Positions 16,279 through 25,210 of a stretch of DNA of 37,015 nt are shown here, one piece after another (the stretch's first letter is position 1; each line of letters starts with the position of its first letter). Source of the DNA: CAVVYA01 sp963752345 (GTDB taxonomy: Bacteria > Pseudomonadota > Alphaproteobacteria > SMXQ01). A model generated the notes under the pieces. It saw only the letters and a program-made list of their open reading frames with translations. It searched no databases and had not been told where the DNA came from. The DNA lies in the NCBI GenBank assembly GCA_963752345.1, contig CAVVYA010000019.1, positions 1 to 37,015 on the forward strand, written 5' to 3'. The translations under genes and the position numbers were made by a program.

Positions 16279-18315
16279 CTAGCCGTCGTTGGTGGTGATG
16301 GAGGGCACGATGGCGGTCACCGTGCAGGGCAAGGGCTGGCTCTGGGTCACGCGCACGGTCGCGGCATTGTCCCAGCCGGCGGGAAACTCGACGAACTTGT
16401 CGCCGGTGAACAGCGGCGGGCTGGCATCCATCGGATCGCCGCCGGCGCGGAACTGGACCTCGTCCATCTGGCCCTCGCGCCCCGCCTTGCAGCCGAGCGT
16501 CTCGAGCAGCCGCACCGCGACCTTGTTGATGCGCTTCTTCTTGGTCTGCGAGGTGCCGATCGCCGAGCCGGATTCGAGATCGAGGCTTTCCAGGTCGCTG
16601 TCGTAGCCGAGCCCGGCATGGACGATGGACGCCGCGCGCGCGAGCGTGATGGCGCCGCCGCTCACCGTGCGGTCGGGATGGGCCGCGCCGTCGGCCAGCA
16701 CCTGCACCACCTCGCCCTCGAGATGGTCGAGGCCGGTCATCGTGGTTGCCGGCGCGCCGCTGTAGGTCAAACCGGAATTGACGAAGAAGGCGCCGGCCTT
16801 GTCGTCGGCGTCAACGGGCGCGAACTCGTAGCCGAGATATTCGACATAGCGCCGGATCGCGCCGTCGATGGTGCGCTCGACCACCACCCACAACTCGTCC
16901 TGGCCGGCGCCGGGGATGCAGGCGAGCGACAGCACCTTGGCGCCCCCGGACAGCGATTGGCCGCCGACCGGATGGGCATGCCAGGCGAGGGCCTGCTGGT
17001 CGCGCTCGTAGGTGAAGCCGACCAGCATGCCGTCGTGGCGCGCGCACCACACCACCGACCACGGCGTCGCCTGGTAGGCGAGCTGCTTGAGCATCGGCCG
17101 CGTCAGGTGCTGCGCCAGGATCGAGACTTCCTGGGCGGTGTAGCTGTCGCTCTCGAACGAATAGCTCAGCTCGAACAGCTTCTTGGCCGCGCGCTGGATG
17201 AACAGGATGGCGCGGTCCAGGCGGACCGGCAAAGCATTGGCGCAGCCGCGCGTGGTCTGGCCCTTGGCGGTGACATTGTCGGGCGTCAGCGCCTCGCCGA
17301 GCGTGCTGGCGCTGATCACCTTTTCGCCGCCGACCGTGCCGAGGAACAGCGCGTTGGCCGATTCCATCCAGCGGATGGCATTGACCTTGTTGTCGGAGAT
17401 GGTGACCGTGATGGCGTCGTCGGCGAGCACCGTGCCGTTGGTCTCGGTCGGCGCGAAATTCTCGTAGTCGCCCGATTTCGACATCCACACGGTCTGCGGC
17501 CGCTCGGTCGAGCCGGCGAAGCACAGCCGCTCCTCGTGAAAGGTGACGCAGGACGGATAGCCGCTGGTGTCCGACCAGGCGCCGAGCTGCCAGACCGCCT
17601 TGGCGCCGGTGTTGGTCAGCGTCGCTTTGACGTCGACGGTGACCACGGTCGCCGAGCTGCGCGCGGTGATCCGCGCCCAGCCCCAGGTGGCGCCCTCCTT
17701 GAAGCGGATGACGCGGCCGACGTCGCTCGCCTGGAAGCCGGTGTTGGCGTTGATGCCGGTGGTGGCGGACGCGGTGACCGTGACGCCGGTACCGGTGGCG
17801 GCCGACGGCGTCAGCGTGGTGGCCGTGGTGTTCTCGTCGAGATAGGGCCCGTCGAGGAAATCGATGACGGAGAGCGTCCAACTGGTATGGCCGGTGCGCG
17901 ACAGCTTGCGCGGCGCATAGGCCGGATGGGTGAGATAGAGCACGTCGGCCGACTGCGCCCATTTCAGATCGGGCACATGGCCGACCAGATAGGGCGAGGC
18001 GATTTCGTAAGCCGACGGGCCCGACAGGATCTGGCCGCGGTCCTTGTAGAAGCGGAAATACTGGCCGCCGGCCTCGATGACATAGGCCTGCACCGTGGAG
18101 AACTCGAACGGGATCAGGTTGACGATGCCGTCGGCTTTGGTCGCGTTCACGAAATGAAAGCCGGGCCGCCGCGTCGACGGCCCCTGCACCAGCGGGATGA
18201 AATTGCGCACGGTCTGGAAGCTGTTCGGATATTTCGCGATATCGACGCGCCCGAACAACGTCGGCGACCACTCGCCGCCATTGGTGTTGGTGATGATGGG
18301 AGTGACGCGGGGCAT
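16279..18315 (-). CDS. Tail nozzle protein, tail tubular protein B-like
   Basis: The product has 678 residues in an intact frame and starts MPRVTPIITNTNGGEWSPTL. The block ITNTNGGEWSPTLFGRVDIA with RNFIPLVQGPSTRRPGFHFV is the standard start of podoviral nozzle proteins (T7 gp12-like), which automatic pipelines sometimes label as ubiquitin-activating E1 FCCH-domain proteins. Further on are AYVIEAGGQYFRFYKDRGQI and DVLYLTHPAYAPRKL, a beta-rich middle, and a C-terminal propeller-like part. The protein would form the tail tip through which DNA and ejection proteins leave. It follows the tail tube A-like gene (19068-18481) with a palindromic repeat in between. Confidence 0.85.
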   Translation of the reverse strand: MPRVTPIITNTNGGEWSPTLFGRVDIAKYPNSFQTVRNFIPLVQGPSTRRPGFHFVNATKADGIVNLIPFEFSTVQAYVIEAGGQYFRFYKDRGQILSGPSAYEIASPYLVGHVPDLKWAQSADVLYLTHPAYAPRKLSRTGHTSWTLSVIDFLDGPYLDENTTATTLTPSAATGTGVTVTASATTGINANTGFQASDVGRVIRFKEGATWGWARITARSSATVVTVDVKATLTNTGAKAVWQLGAWSDTSGYPSCVTFHEERLCFAGSTERPQTVWMSKSGDYENFAPTETNGTVLADDAITVTISDNKVNAIRWMESANALFLGTVGGEKVISASTLGEALTPDNVTAKGQTTRGCANALPVRLDRAILFIQRAAKKLFELSYSFESDSYTAQEVSILAQHLTRPMLKQLAYQATPWSVVWCARHDGMLVGFTYERDQQALAWHAHPVGGQSLSGGAKVLSLACIPGAGQDELWVVVERTIDGAIRRYVEYLGYEFAPVDADDKAGAFFVNSGLTYSGAPATTMTGLDHLEGEVVQVLADGAAHPDRTVSGGAITLARAASIVHAGLGYDSDLESLDLESGSAIGTSQTKKKRINKVAVRLLETLGCKAGREGQMDEVQFRAGGDPMDASPPLFTGDKFVEFPAGWDNAATVRVTQSQPLPCTVTAIVPSITTNDG

Positions 18316-18353
18316 GGTCTGCGCCTCGAGGGTGATGAACGATCACTGGTTTC

Positions 18354-18465
18354 GCCCCCTCCCCCCTTGTGGGGGAGGGCCGGGGTGGGGGGTGCGCGAT
18401 TGCCGGTGGCCGGCATCACCCCCACCCGCTCGCTGCGCTCGCCTCCTCCCCCATCGAGGGGGAGG
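18354..18465. repeat. Paired-palindrome intergenic element (copy 1)
   Basis: Two GC hairpins, CCTCCCCCcttgtGGGGGAGG-like and CCTCCCCCatcgaGGGGGAGG, flank a core of about 60 bases bordered by GGGTGGGGG and CCCCCACCC. The whole forms one large inverted repeat. It fills the space between the nozzle gene and the tail tube A-like gene. Related copies occur at 19115 and 27805. Elements of this type are common between genes in Alphaproteobacteria. Confidence 0.85.
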
Positions 18466-18480
18466 TGAAGAAAGGCGGCC

Positions 18481-19068
18481 TTAGAACCGGCTCTCCAGCC
18501 AGTCGCCGGCGATCAGCGCGTCCGGGGTGCCTTCCTGGGAATCGACCTGGCGCGCCTCGGCGAGCTTTTCCGCATAGGCGTTGCCCATCGCCTGGGCGAG
18601 CGACACGGATCCCGACAGCGGATAGGCGGCGTCGAGCGCGAGGCGCGCGGCGATCGCGTCGGTCAGCAGCGCATCGTAAAGCGACGGGTCTTCGACGCGC
18701 GCGATATAGAGAATTTCGAGCGGCGCGTCCTCGTCGGTCAGGATGCGGCGGCCCTCGATCTTGTAGGTCAGGCCGAAATCGACCTCGCCGTTGATCGCGA
18801 GTGCGCGCAGGCAATAGGCCGGATCGGGCCCTTCGGGCAGCGCATATTGCCGGCCGTAGCCCCAGGCCGGCGCCTGGGCCAGCGCCGCGAGCGAGGCGCG
18901 CGCCATGGCGCAATTCCACGGATAGGCGCGCAGCACCGCGTCGCGCACGCGCTCGTAATTGCGCGCGCAGAAGCGCGCCGCCTTGCTGTCGTCGGCGAGC
19001 GAGGCGATCAAATCGCCGCCGAGCAGATCGAGCGCGGTGTTGCAGATCGAAACGACCGAGGTTGTCAT
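18481..19068 (-). CDS. Tail tubular protein A-like adaptor
   Basis: The product has 195 residues, MTTSVVSICNTALDLLGGDL onward. The pattern of SICNxALxLLG, then RFCARNYERVRDAVLRAYPWNCA and the proline/glutamate-rich middle is characteristic of podoviral tail tube A proteins (T7 gp11 position), which form the adaptor ring below the portal. The C-terminal half carries DALLTDAIAARLALDAAYPL, also typical. The frame is intact. It lies between two copies of a paired-palindrome element, with the nozzle gene downstream and a small head protein upstream. Confidence 0.85.
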   Translation of the reverse strand: MTTSVVSICNTALDLLGGDLIASLADDSKAARFCARNYERVRDAVLRAYPWNCAMARASLAALAQAPAWGYGRQYALPEGPDPAYCLRALAINGEVDFGLTYKIEGRRILTDEDAPLEILYIARVEDPSLYDALLTDAIAARLALDAAYPLSGSVSLAQAMGNAYAEKLAEARQVDSQEGTPDALIAGDWLESRF

Positions 19069-19114
19069 GGCAATCGTATCCCGTCCTGGTGCGGCGCGAG
19101 GCTAGGTTCTTTTC

Positions 19115-19226
19115 TTCCCCTCCCCCTCGATGGGGGAGGTTGGGTGGGGGTGATTGTCATTCGGCATCGACGCTCCCCACGGTCATCGCGCCCCCCACCC
19201 TGCCCCTCCCCCACAAGGGGGAGGGA
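19115..19226. repeat. Paired-palindrome intergenic element (copy 2, opposite orientation)
   Basis: The same two-hairpin structure as at 18354, but with the ATCGA-loop arm first and the CTTGT-loop arm last, so it is inverted relative to copy 1. The tail tube A-like gene lies between the two. The remaining sequence to 19320 shows no gene. Confidence 0.85.
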
Positions 19227-19320
19227 ACGAGGCGGCGGGGCTCGTTTTACGCGTGCTCAATCCCGTGCTGTCCGGCTCGTATCGAGCGTGATGGGTCACT
19301 CGATCGTGTCATACGACCCA

Positions 19321-19746
19321 TCAGTCGAGCGTGTAATACACGACCGAGCGGATGGTGCCGTTGATGGCGGCGCCGGCCGTGGTGATGATGACGGTGGTCT
19401 CGGCCGGCTGTTGGAAGCCGACGCCGGTGGCCTGGCCGTTGGTGCCCGTCATCGTCTGCTTGCCGGCGGAGCCGGTGGCGAACGCGGCGATGTAGCGGTT
19501 GGCGGACACCGCGTCGCCGACGGTGAGCGTGGCGGAGGCGTTGAGAGCGTCGTGGAAGATGTGGACGTCCCACACCCTGGCACCTTTCGGCAGGCGCGCG
19601 ATGTCGATGGTCGAGCCGGCCGCGATGGCGGATGCGGTGAAGGTATCGTAGAACACCCGCACGCGCCCGCCGACCTGGGCCGTATCCGGATAGGCGACCG
19701 GAAACGACGTCAGGGCGGCCATGTTGAGGCCTTTTTCAGCAGACAT
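19321..19746 (-). CDS. Small head protein, unknown function
   Basis: The product has 141 residues in an intact frame; the start is at 19746, with an in-frame alternative at 19722. The sequence is beta-rich, without membrane segments: SFPVAYPDTAQVGGRVRVFY, IARLPKGARVWDVHIFHDA, ASATLTVGDAVSANRYIAAF. It directly follows the capsid gene, 29 bases behind its stop. Proteins of this size and fold type at this position in prophages are often capsid-associated or decoration proteins. The family is common next to capsid genes in alphaproteobacterial prophages, but I cannot give it a firm name. Confidence 0.65.
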   Translation of the reverse strand: MSAEKGLNMAALTSFPVAYPDTAQVGGRVRVFYDTFTASAIAAGSTIDIARLPKGARVWDVHIFHDALNASATLTVGDAVSANRYIAAFATGSAGKQTMTGTNGQATGVGFQQPAETTVIITTAGAAINGTIRSVVYYTLD

Positions 19747-19775
19747 GGTTCAGTTCTCCAATCGGGATATGGCGG

Positions 19776-20636
19776 TTACGATTCCTGGCAATCGACCTGG
19801 ACGACCTTCTCCTCCTCCATGCGGCTCGCGCCGCACGACAGCGAGGCATAGGCGTAGACGGAGAAGGATTTGTCCGGCCGCTCGATGACGCGGCCCTTGA
19901 TGTCGGCGCCGAGCGCGAGCAGAAGGCCCGACTTGGCCCAGGCGATGCACTGCCGCACGTTGCCCACGGCGGTCACCCGCTGAACGCGGATGAACTTGAA
20001 GCCGAGGAAGCTGTCGATCTCGCCCTGGGCCAGCGCCTTCACGGTGTTGTAATCGGACGATTTGATTTCCGTCGTGTTCAGCAGGTCGGTGACCTGCTTG
20101 GCGGTGACGGCGACGAAGCGCGGGTCGTCCGGATCGACATCGTTCTTGTCGAGCGTCTCCTTGGCGCTGAGCAGCTTGGTCAGGTTGAGCCCGGTCGCCG
20201 AGGCCGCGATCTTCTGGCCGGCCGGCAAGGCGACCGACGTGGCCCCGGCCTTGCCGGTCTTCGCCGTGCCGAGCGCCGCGTCGATCAGGATGTCGTCCAC
20301 CTTGCGTCCGAGCGCCCACATGGCGGATTGCAGGTAGGTGGAAGACGGATCGATCAGCAGCCGGACCTTGTCCGGGTTGTCGATGAGATCGCCCCATTCG
20401 AAATCGCGCATGGTGACCTGGCGCCGCGAGTGCGGCGTGTTCACCAGGGGCGAATCGGAATGACGGCTGGTGCGTTCGATCGCCGCGGTGGCGCCGATCT
20501 GGTCGAAATAGCCGAACTCGCCGTTGACGGCCTCGACCGTCACGGCCTCGCGCAGGCGCGAGCCCTTCTGCTGCACGAGATTGTAGAGCGTGCCCTTGTA
20601 TTGCTGGACAAAGGCCGCGGTGATCTGGTCGGACAT
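19776..20636 (-). CDS. Major capsid protein
   Basis: The product has 286 residues from the ATG at 20636, placed 8 bases behind a strong AGGAGGGA ribosome binding site; the frame is open to 20714, but that part is leader. Recognisable blocks are FVQQYKGTLYNLVQQKGSRL, TMRDFEWGDLIDNPDKVRLL, a DIDP-like SSTYLQSAMWALGRKVDDIL segment and LGFKFIRVQRV near the C-terminus. These are found in HK97-fold coat proteins of podovirus-like prophages (Phage_capsid_2-type). It is the most abundant virion protein expected here. Unusually, it is separated from the scaffold-like gene by 7.3 kb of accessory genes, and a terminator sits only 57 bases before its start. Confidence 0.85.
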   Translation of the reverse strand: MSDQITAAFVQQYKGTLYNLVQQKGSRLREAVTVEAVNGEFGYFDQIGATAAIERTSRHSDSPLVNTPHSRRQVTMRDFEWGDLIDNPDKVRLLIDPSSTYLQSAMWALGRKVDDILIDAALGTAKTGKAGATSVALPAGQKIAASATGLNLTKLLSAKETLDKNDVDPDDPRFVAVTAKQVTDLLNTTEIKSSDYNTVKALAQGEIDSFLGFKFIRVQRVTAVGNVRQCIAWAKSGLLLALGADIKGRVIERPDKSFSVYAYASLSCGASRMEEEKVVQVDCQES

Positions 20637-20692
20637 GTGAATGTCCCTCCTGTCAGATGCGGTTGCGTTTGACCGGAGGGGCTGCCCGCATG

Positions 20693-20740
20693 AAAAAAGC
20701 CGCCCTGGCGCCACCGATGCGGTGGTGCCAAAGCGGCTTT
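20693..20740 (-). terminator. Strong terminator directly before the capsid gene
   Basis: A two-part stem, AAAGCCGC/GCGGCTTT outside and GGCACCACCG/CGGTGGCGCC inside with small bulges, is followed on the minus strand by six T. It ends the transcript of the PEP-CTERM gene at 20845 and lies 57 bases before the capsid start codon. Confidence 0.8.
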
Positions 20741-20835
20741 CTGCGGACCCGTGCTCCTAGGCGGAACGCCGCCTTCGGCGCCCTGCTTTCAGGGTGTCAA
20801 CCGGACCTTGCGGCTGCCCGGAGTTTAACTGCGAC
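20741..20835 (-). promoter_or_regulatory. Structured leader upstream of the capsid gene, unidentified
   Basis: Between the PEP-CTERM stop and the terminator, the minus strand contains several short stems: CCCTG-AAAG-CAGGG, GGCGG-CGTT-CCGCC, and unpaired conserved-looking linkers (GGTCCGGTTGACA, CTAGGAGCACGGGTCC). An aptamer-like fold followed by a terminator, a ribosome binding site and a gene is the layout of a cis-regulatory RNA. I cannot match it to a known class. It could also simply be the trailer of the PEP-CTERM mRNA. Confidence 0.35.
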
Positions 20836-20844
20836 GTCCTATGG

Positions 20845-22461
20845 TCAGGCCGCCCGGCGGCGCGCCAACGCGAGACCGAGAAGCCCCATGCCGAGCAGAG
20901 CCAGGGTGGCCGGCTCCGGAACGGGCACGGTCGGCGACCCGAAAGAGACGTTCTCGTTGCCAAGGCTGACGGTGACAAAGCTCGTGTCGGCGAGGCCCGT
21001 CACCTTGAGCTGAGAGGCAAAGTCGAAACCGGGATCGAAATCGAGCGACGAGAAACCGCTAAAGAAATCTTCGATGTGGAACAGATCGCCGAACGCCGGC
21101 GCATAATCGAAGATCAGGTTGAGCGTCAGGCCGGTGCCGAACAGCACGTTTCCGGTGACATTCAGCAGATCGGCGATACCCAGGTCGATCTCGAGATCCA
21201 ATTGGCCGCTCAGCAGCGACAGATCGCCGAGGATTGTCATGGTGCCGGGCGAATTGCCGGGCGACAGGGTGCCGCCGTTCAAGGTGACATCGCCGGTGAT
21301 CGTGCCGTTGGCACCGTTCAGCAGGCCGTTCTGATTGACGAATACGGTGTTGGCAATGACATTGCCGCCGTTTTTCACCGTCAGCGTGCCCGAATCGAAA
21401 TTCGTGCCAAAGGCTCCGCCGCCCACCAGCACATTGGCGCCGGCCGCGTTCACCAACCCAGACTGATCGACCAGCAGTGTGCCCTCGCCGAATCCGCCGA
21501 CGAGAAGTTCTTTGCCGGCGAAGAATTTCGGGCTGGCGATGGCCCCCACCTGCAGGCTGGATCCGGCGCCGGTCACCGTGATCTGCGAACCTGTCTTCGA
21601 GCCGACGGAAACGACGCCGTCGAAATTCGACGCTGCGTTGGCCGTCACCGTACCGCCGTTCTGGATCGTGAGGTTTCCGGAATTGACGATCGCACCGGCG
21701 ACATTGCCGCTGCCGACAATCAATCCATTCGTGGTCAGGGTCGAGCCAGGCCCCGTGACGGTGACCGCGCCGGTGGCGCTATCGCCCGTTCCGATCTCGA
21801 CCGTGCCATCGGAAAAGCCGACGTCGGTGCCGCTCGTCACATGGCCGCCGTTGGAAACGGTCATGGTTCCGCTGGACGACGTGAAGCCGCCGATCTGGAT
21901 ACGCGCCGCCGAGGTCAGGACGGAGTTTGCGCCATCCACCGTGATCGCGCCGGTCAAGTTGCTGTTGCCGGCCTGCACGATATTGCCGGCGCCGGTGGCC
22001 TGCATCAAGCCGCCGTTCTGAACGGTCAAGGTGCCATTGCCGCCGCTCGCGCCGGCGATGATCGATTTCGTCGTCAGGGTCGCCGAGCCCGCGGTGCCGT
22101 TACCGATCACCGAAATGGTGCCGACAGCGCCGGCGCCGGAACCGGCGACGACGCCGGTGCTGCCTGAGAAATTGCCTGTGACGGTGGTAAATCCGTTGCC
22201 GGCCGCGCTCGCGTCGATCTGCAGGCTGCCGGGCGTCATACCGAAGCCGACGGTGATCTGGTTCGTGGTCGTGGAATTCGTGGTCAGGGTGCCCGGGAAG
22301 ACCGAGCCCGAGGTGATCACCGTGGCATGGGCCGACAAGGCGAGCAGCGATGTTGCAAGACCCGTGAGGGCGGCGATGCGCGCCGCCTTGGCGATAACAT
22401 GGCCGTCGAATGGCGAATGAATCTTTACCCGCCGCACCGCATGACGTCCCTCGGCCACCAT
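20845..22461 (-). CDS. PEP-CTERM surface protein with beta-helical repeats
   Basis: The product has 538 residues from the ATG at 22461, chosen because GGGAGGAAACG precedes it and it gives a signal peptide (ALTGLATSLLALSAHA, cut after AHA near residue 48). The frame is open further upstream without protein-like content. The mature part consists of repeats such as GTLTVQNGGLMQATGAGN and GTMTVSNGGHVTSGTDVGF, the pattern of autotransporter-like right-handed beta-helices. The C-terminus is VPVPEPATLALLGMGLLGLA followed by RRRAA, a complete PEP-CTERM signal: PEP motif, membrane helix, basic end. Such proteins are processed by an exosortase (EpsH/XrtA type) and released with exopolysaccharide. A sigma-54 element lies upstream at 22552. 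It is inserted between the head genes of a phage operon. Confidence 0.85.
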   Translation of the reverse strand: MVAEGRHAVRRVKIHSPFDGHVIAKAARIAALTGLATSLLALSAHATVITSGSVFPGTLTTNSTTTNQITVGFGMTPGSLQIDASAAGNGFTTVTGNFSGSTGVVAGSGAGAVGTISVIGNGTAGSATLTTKSIIAGASGGNGTLTVQNGGLMQATGAGNIVQAGNSNLTGAITVDGANSVLTSAARIQIGGFTSSSGTMTVSNGGHVTSGTDVGFSDGTVEIGTGDSATGAVTVTGPGSTLTTNGLIVGSGNVAGAIVNSGNLTIQNGGTVTANAASNFDGVVSVGSKTGSQITVTGAGSSLQVGAIASPKFFAGKELLVGGFGEGTLLVDQSGLVNAAGANVLVGGGAFGTNFDSGTLTVKNGGNVIANTVFVNQNGLLNGANGTITGDVTLNGGTLSPGNSPGTMTILGDLSLLSGQLDLEIDLGIADLLNVTGNVLFGTGLTLNLIFDYAPAFGDLFHIEDFFSGFSSLDFDPGFDFASQLKVTGLADTSFVTVSLGNENVSFGSPTVPVPEPATLALLGMGLLGLALARRRAA

Positions 22462-22551
22462 CGTTTCCTCCCTTGACTGACACAGGCTGCATCTTCGCGG
22501 CAGCTCTGCACCTCGCGGATCCGCTGCCGATTGCCGCGGGCCCTTGTGTCG

Positions 22552-22569
22552 ATGCAAAGTCACTGCCGA
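22552..22569 (-). promoter_or_regulatory. Sigma-54 (-24/-12) promoter of the PEP-CTERM gene at 20845
   Basis: On the minus strand, TCGGCAGTGACTTTGCAT has GG and GC separated by exactly 10 bases and the TTTGCA form of the -12 box. The start of transcription would be near 22543, leaving about 80 bases of leader. An inverted repeat CATGGG-N7-CCCATG at 22704-22722 lies about 170 bases upstream of that start. Confidence 0.5.
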
Positions 22570-22799
22570 CCGATCCACAGCAGGATCCATGCCAGCCCCG
22601 AGAGTCGGCCCTTTCTGCCGCATACGCGCATGCCGAAGCGCCGGCCTGTCAGCCCAGACGACACTATCAAATGCATGAGATCGAGCGGGACTTTCAGTCA
22701 AATCATGGGTTTAATGCCCATGTCCCTGACTTATGCGGCACCCGCATTGTAAAGACAGGCGGCATCATGCGAATGGCTGACGCCATACGCCGGCGCGGG

Positions 22800-23932
22800 T
22801 CAGCCGCTGGGCGTCGCGGCGGTCAGCAGCAGCTTGATCAGTTCGCCTTGCCGCCTCGTTTCGGTCTTGCGGAAAATCGCGGTGAGCTGCGTGCGCGCGG
22901 TGGCATAGCCGATGCCGAGCGTCGCAGCGGCCGATCGCAAATCCTCGCCTGCCGCCAACTGCGCAGCCAACCGGGCCTCGGACCGGGTGAGGCCATACAC
23001 GGCGCGCAACCGGTCGAGTGGAATCAGCGCGCGCTTTTCCGGGTCGGCGATCACCACGCACACGGCGGGACGCAGCGTCGTCATCAAAAAGCTGTGCGGT
23101 GACAGCGGCGAAACCAGAATTGAAAATGGCCGCTTGCCGGACGGACGCAATGCCGACATCGCCCCGCCAGGAACGGCGCCGCTGTGGCTCGGGGCCTTGA
23201 TGGCATCGCCGATCATCCGCTGCAACATGGCATCGTCGACCCGCCGGACCAGGGCCAACGAGTCGTCGGCAAGGGTCACCCCTTCGCCGCTCTCGGCCAA
23301 TTCGCGGGCGGCCTGGTTAGCGACGATCACGCACCCCTTTTCATCGAGCAGGACGATCGCCAAAGGATTGCGATCGAGCAGCGCGAGGGTGATTTGCTGC
23401 AGGCTGCCCAAAGTGCCGAGCCGGAAACCGATCTGCAACGCACGCTCGATATGGCGGAACAGCATGGTGAAGCGGCGGAGCAGCTCAGGATCGAAATCGC
23501 CCTGCCCGCGCGTGCGGTGGATGGTGACGCCGGATTGGATATCCGGTGCGGGACGGATGATGCCCGCGACGCGATGACGCGTGTCGCTGAACCTGTGGTG
23601 CCAATCGAAATAGATGTGGCGGTCCTTCTCCCGTTCGCTGATGAAGCTGCCATCGTGGTGAATCTTCTGCTCCGGATGAGCGACGATATGTTGGATCGTC
23701 GGATCATGCGGAGTCATGTAGTCGAGATATTCCTCGATGTGGTCGGGCGCGAAATTGATCTGATGGAAGGTGGCCAGCCGCGGCTGGTCCGAACTGTCGA
23801 GAATGCAAAACGACGCGGCACGGCTATCGGTGACCGCGATCAGCCGCCGCATGGTTTCCGGCCACTGGTCTCGTCGACCGCCGAGTCGTAAATGCTTCCG
23901 ATCAGAGCGAGGAGATCGTCATCGACAGACAT
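22800..23932 (-). CDS. LuxR-type transcriptional regulator, one frameshift near the start
   Basis: The long frame (23852-22800, 350 residues) lacks its N-terminus. A start at 23932 in another frame gives MSVDDDLLALIGSIYDSAVD, which joins to WPETMRRLIAV across a one-base shift near 23865. The middle (residues about 145-260) is PAS-like: QQITLALLDRNPLAIVLLDE, then GCVIVANQAARELAESG. The end is a LuxR/GerE helix-turn-helix: YGLTRSEARLAAQLAAGEDL, ATLGIGYATARTQLTAIFRK. DNA binding through this domain is well established for the family; the signal sensed by the PAS-like part is unknown. It ends 340 bases before the PEP-CTERM gene and is in the same direction, so control of that gene is possible. 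It does not have the AAA+ domain needed to act on sigma-54. Confidence 0.8.
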
Positions 23933-24051
23933 GCGACCTCACTGGTATGCCCCCGTTTATGGCGGCAAGCATACAGCGGCATCGCCTCGTTTTGAAAGCG
24001 GGTCGCTCGCGCTTGTCCTGTCGGCGCGTCGACCCGCCCTCTACAGCGGCG

Positions 24052-24465
24052 TTAGAACCTTATAAAATCGAGATAATTCTTCACGTAGAAGCCGATGACG
24101 CAGGCCGCGCTCACCACGCCGAGCACCGGCGCGATCGAGCCGATGGCGGCCACCACCAGCATCCACAGCAGGATCTTGAGCAACCCGGTCCACACGACCT
24201 TGGCGGCCTTGTAGGTCTTACCGTCCACCTCGACCGCGGCGATGACCGGCCGCGTCACGACCCCTTGGGTCGCGCCGCGCAAGATCAGCAGCCGCGCGAA
24301 TTTACCCGGCTCGAGAACCTTCGACAGGTAATCCGCGAGAACGACGCGCTTGAGCTGCCGGTGGCCGACCTCCAGCCCCGACACCGTTGTGCCATTGCCG
24401 CCGTCGCCCTTCGCTACCCAGGCTCGGCGGTCGATCTGCCCGATTGTCCCCTCGACAACTTCCAT
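24052..24465 (-). CDS. Hypothetical membrane protein
   Basis: About 137 residues. The ATG at 24465 is preferred over 24471 because it lies 6-7 bases behind GAGGGGGA. The soluble N-terminal 90 residues (TIGQIDRRAWVAKGDGGNGT, DYLSKVLEPGKFARLLILRG) are followed by two hydrophobic segments near the end (GLLKILLWMLVVAAIGSIAP, LGVVSAACVIGFYVKNYL). I do not recognise the family. It belongs to the block of non-viral genes between scaffold and capsid. A small inner-membrane protein with a cytoplasmic head is the simplest reading. Confidence 0.55.
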   Translation of the reverse strand: MEVVEGTIGQIDRRAWVAKGDGGNGTTVSGLEVGHRQLKRVVLADYLSKVLEPGKFARLLILRGATQGVVTRPVIAAVEVDGKTYKAAKVVWTGLLKILLWMLVVAAIGSIAPVLGVVSAACVIGFYVKNYLDFIRF

Positions 24466-24678
24466 GTTCATTCCCCCTCGTCAGAGAACGCCGTTGCCGC
24501 GGCCCTATACGCCCACATACGTAGTTCCTGCAGAGGCACGATGGCCAATAGTGCTGCGCAAGTAGACATGTTCCGGCGAACCGCGAAGACCTGGATTGCC
24601 GAAGCGAGGCGGTATAGGGGGCGCCGCGCTCGCCCGCGTCGGTTTCGCGAGCGCACAAAAGCGGCGGCGTGCGCTAGA

Positions 24679-25210
24679 CTAGCCGTTCGCCGCGGCCCTG
24701 ACGTGCCCGAGCAGCTTGGGCGTAACGTCGATCATCAACCGTTCCGGGGAACCGGTCGCGCCGCGCGCGGGACCGGCGAGCCACGTGGCGGACCAGCGCC
24801 GCACCAAGCCGCCGAGCAGGATATTGTTGAAGCTGACCGCCTGCGCATATTGCATCGCAGCCGACGCAAGCGTCGTGCGCAGGTCCTGGCGCATGCCATA
24901 CACGTCGCGCAGGAAGCGGTCGGTCTCCTCGTCATGTTCGTCGGCCGTGGCATCCGGCAGCCGATTGGCGAGCGCGCGGCGGATCACCAGACGGCCGACC
25001 TCCACGCGGGTGATGGTATTGGCGCAGGCTTCGAGCAGCGCGACGATTAATCCGGAAGTTGTCCGGGTCGCGCACCAGGGTTTCGGCCGAGGCGAAGAAC
25101 AAGTCGCGCAGCAGGATGGCCGCCTCGATGTTGCGGCGCCAGGCGGCGAACGCCCATTCGCAAAGGAAGAGGCCGCCGACGACTGCGAACGCCGCAGTGA
25201 CGTCGATCAT
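24679..25210 (-). CDS. Hypothetical membrane-anchored protein, one frameshift
   Basis: The start at 25210 overlaps the end of the upstream gene by 4 bases (ATGA), so the two are probably coupled. The N-terminus MIDVTAAFAVVGGLFLCEWA is a membrane anchor, followed by RRNIEAAILLRDLFFASAET. A shift of one base near 25052 changes frame to LLEACANTITRVEVGRLVIR and then ATADEHDEETDRFLRDVYGM, ASAAMQYAQAVSFNNILLGG and an end at 24679. The joined product has about 176 residues, one membrane helix and a helical soluble part. No known family is recognised. It forms a two-gene unit with 25207-25473. Confidence 0.55.

Noticed and set aside
16249..18468. A 739-codon open frame on the plus strand
   Set aside because: It is the antisense of the nozzle gene; the composition is rich in Gly, Arg, His and Asp, as expected of the complement of GC-rich coding DNA, and no family is recognisable.
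20741..20835. Known riboswitch (a GCCGAAGG stretch recalls the glycine class)
   Set aside because: The match is only a few bases; the flanking stems and the second aptamer of that class are absent. Kept only as an unidentified leader.
24541..24720. Plus-strand frame starting MANSAAQVDMFRRTAKTW
   Set aside because: No ribosome binding site; it turns into an Arg/Ala-rich shadow after 25 codons and runs into the antisense of a better-supported gene.
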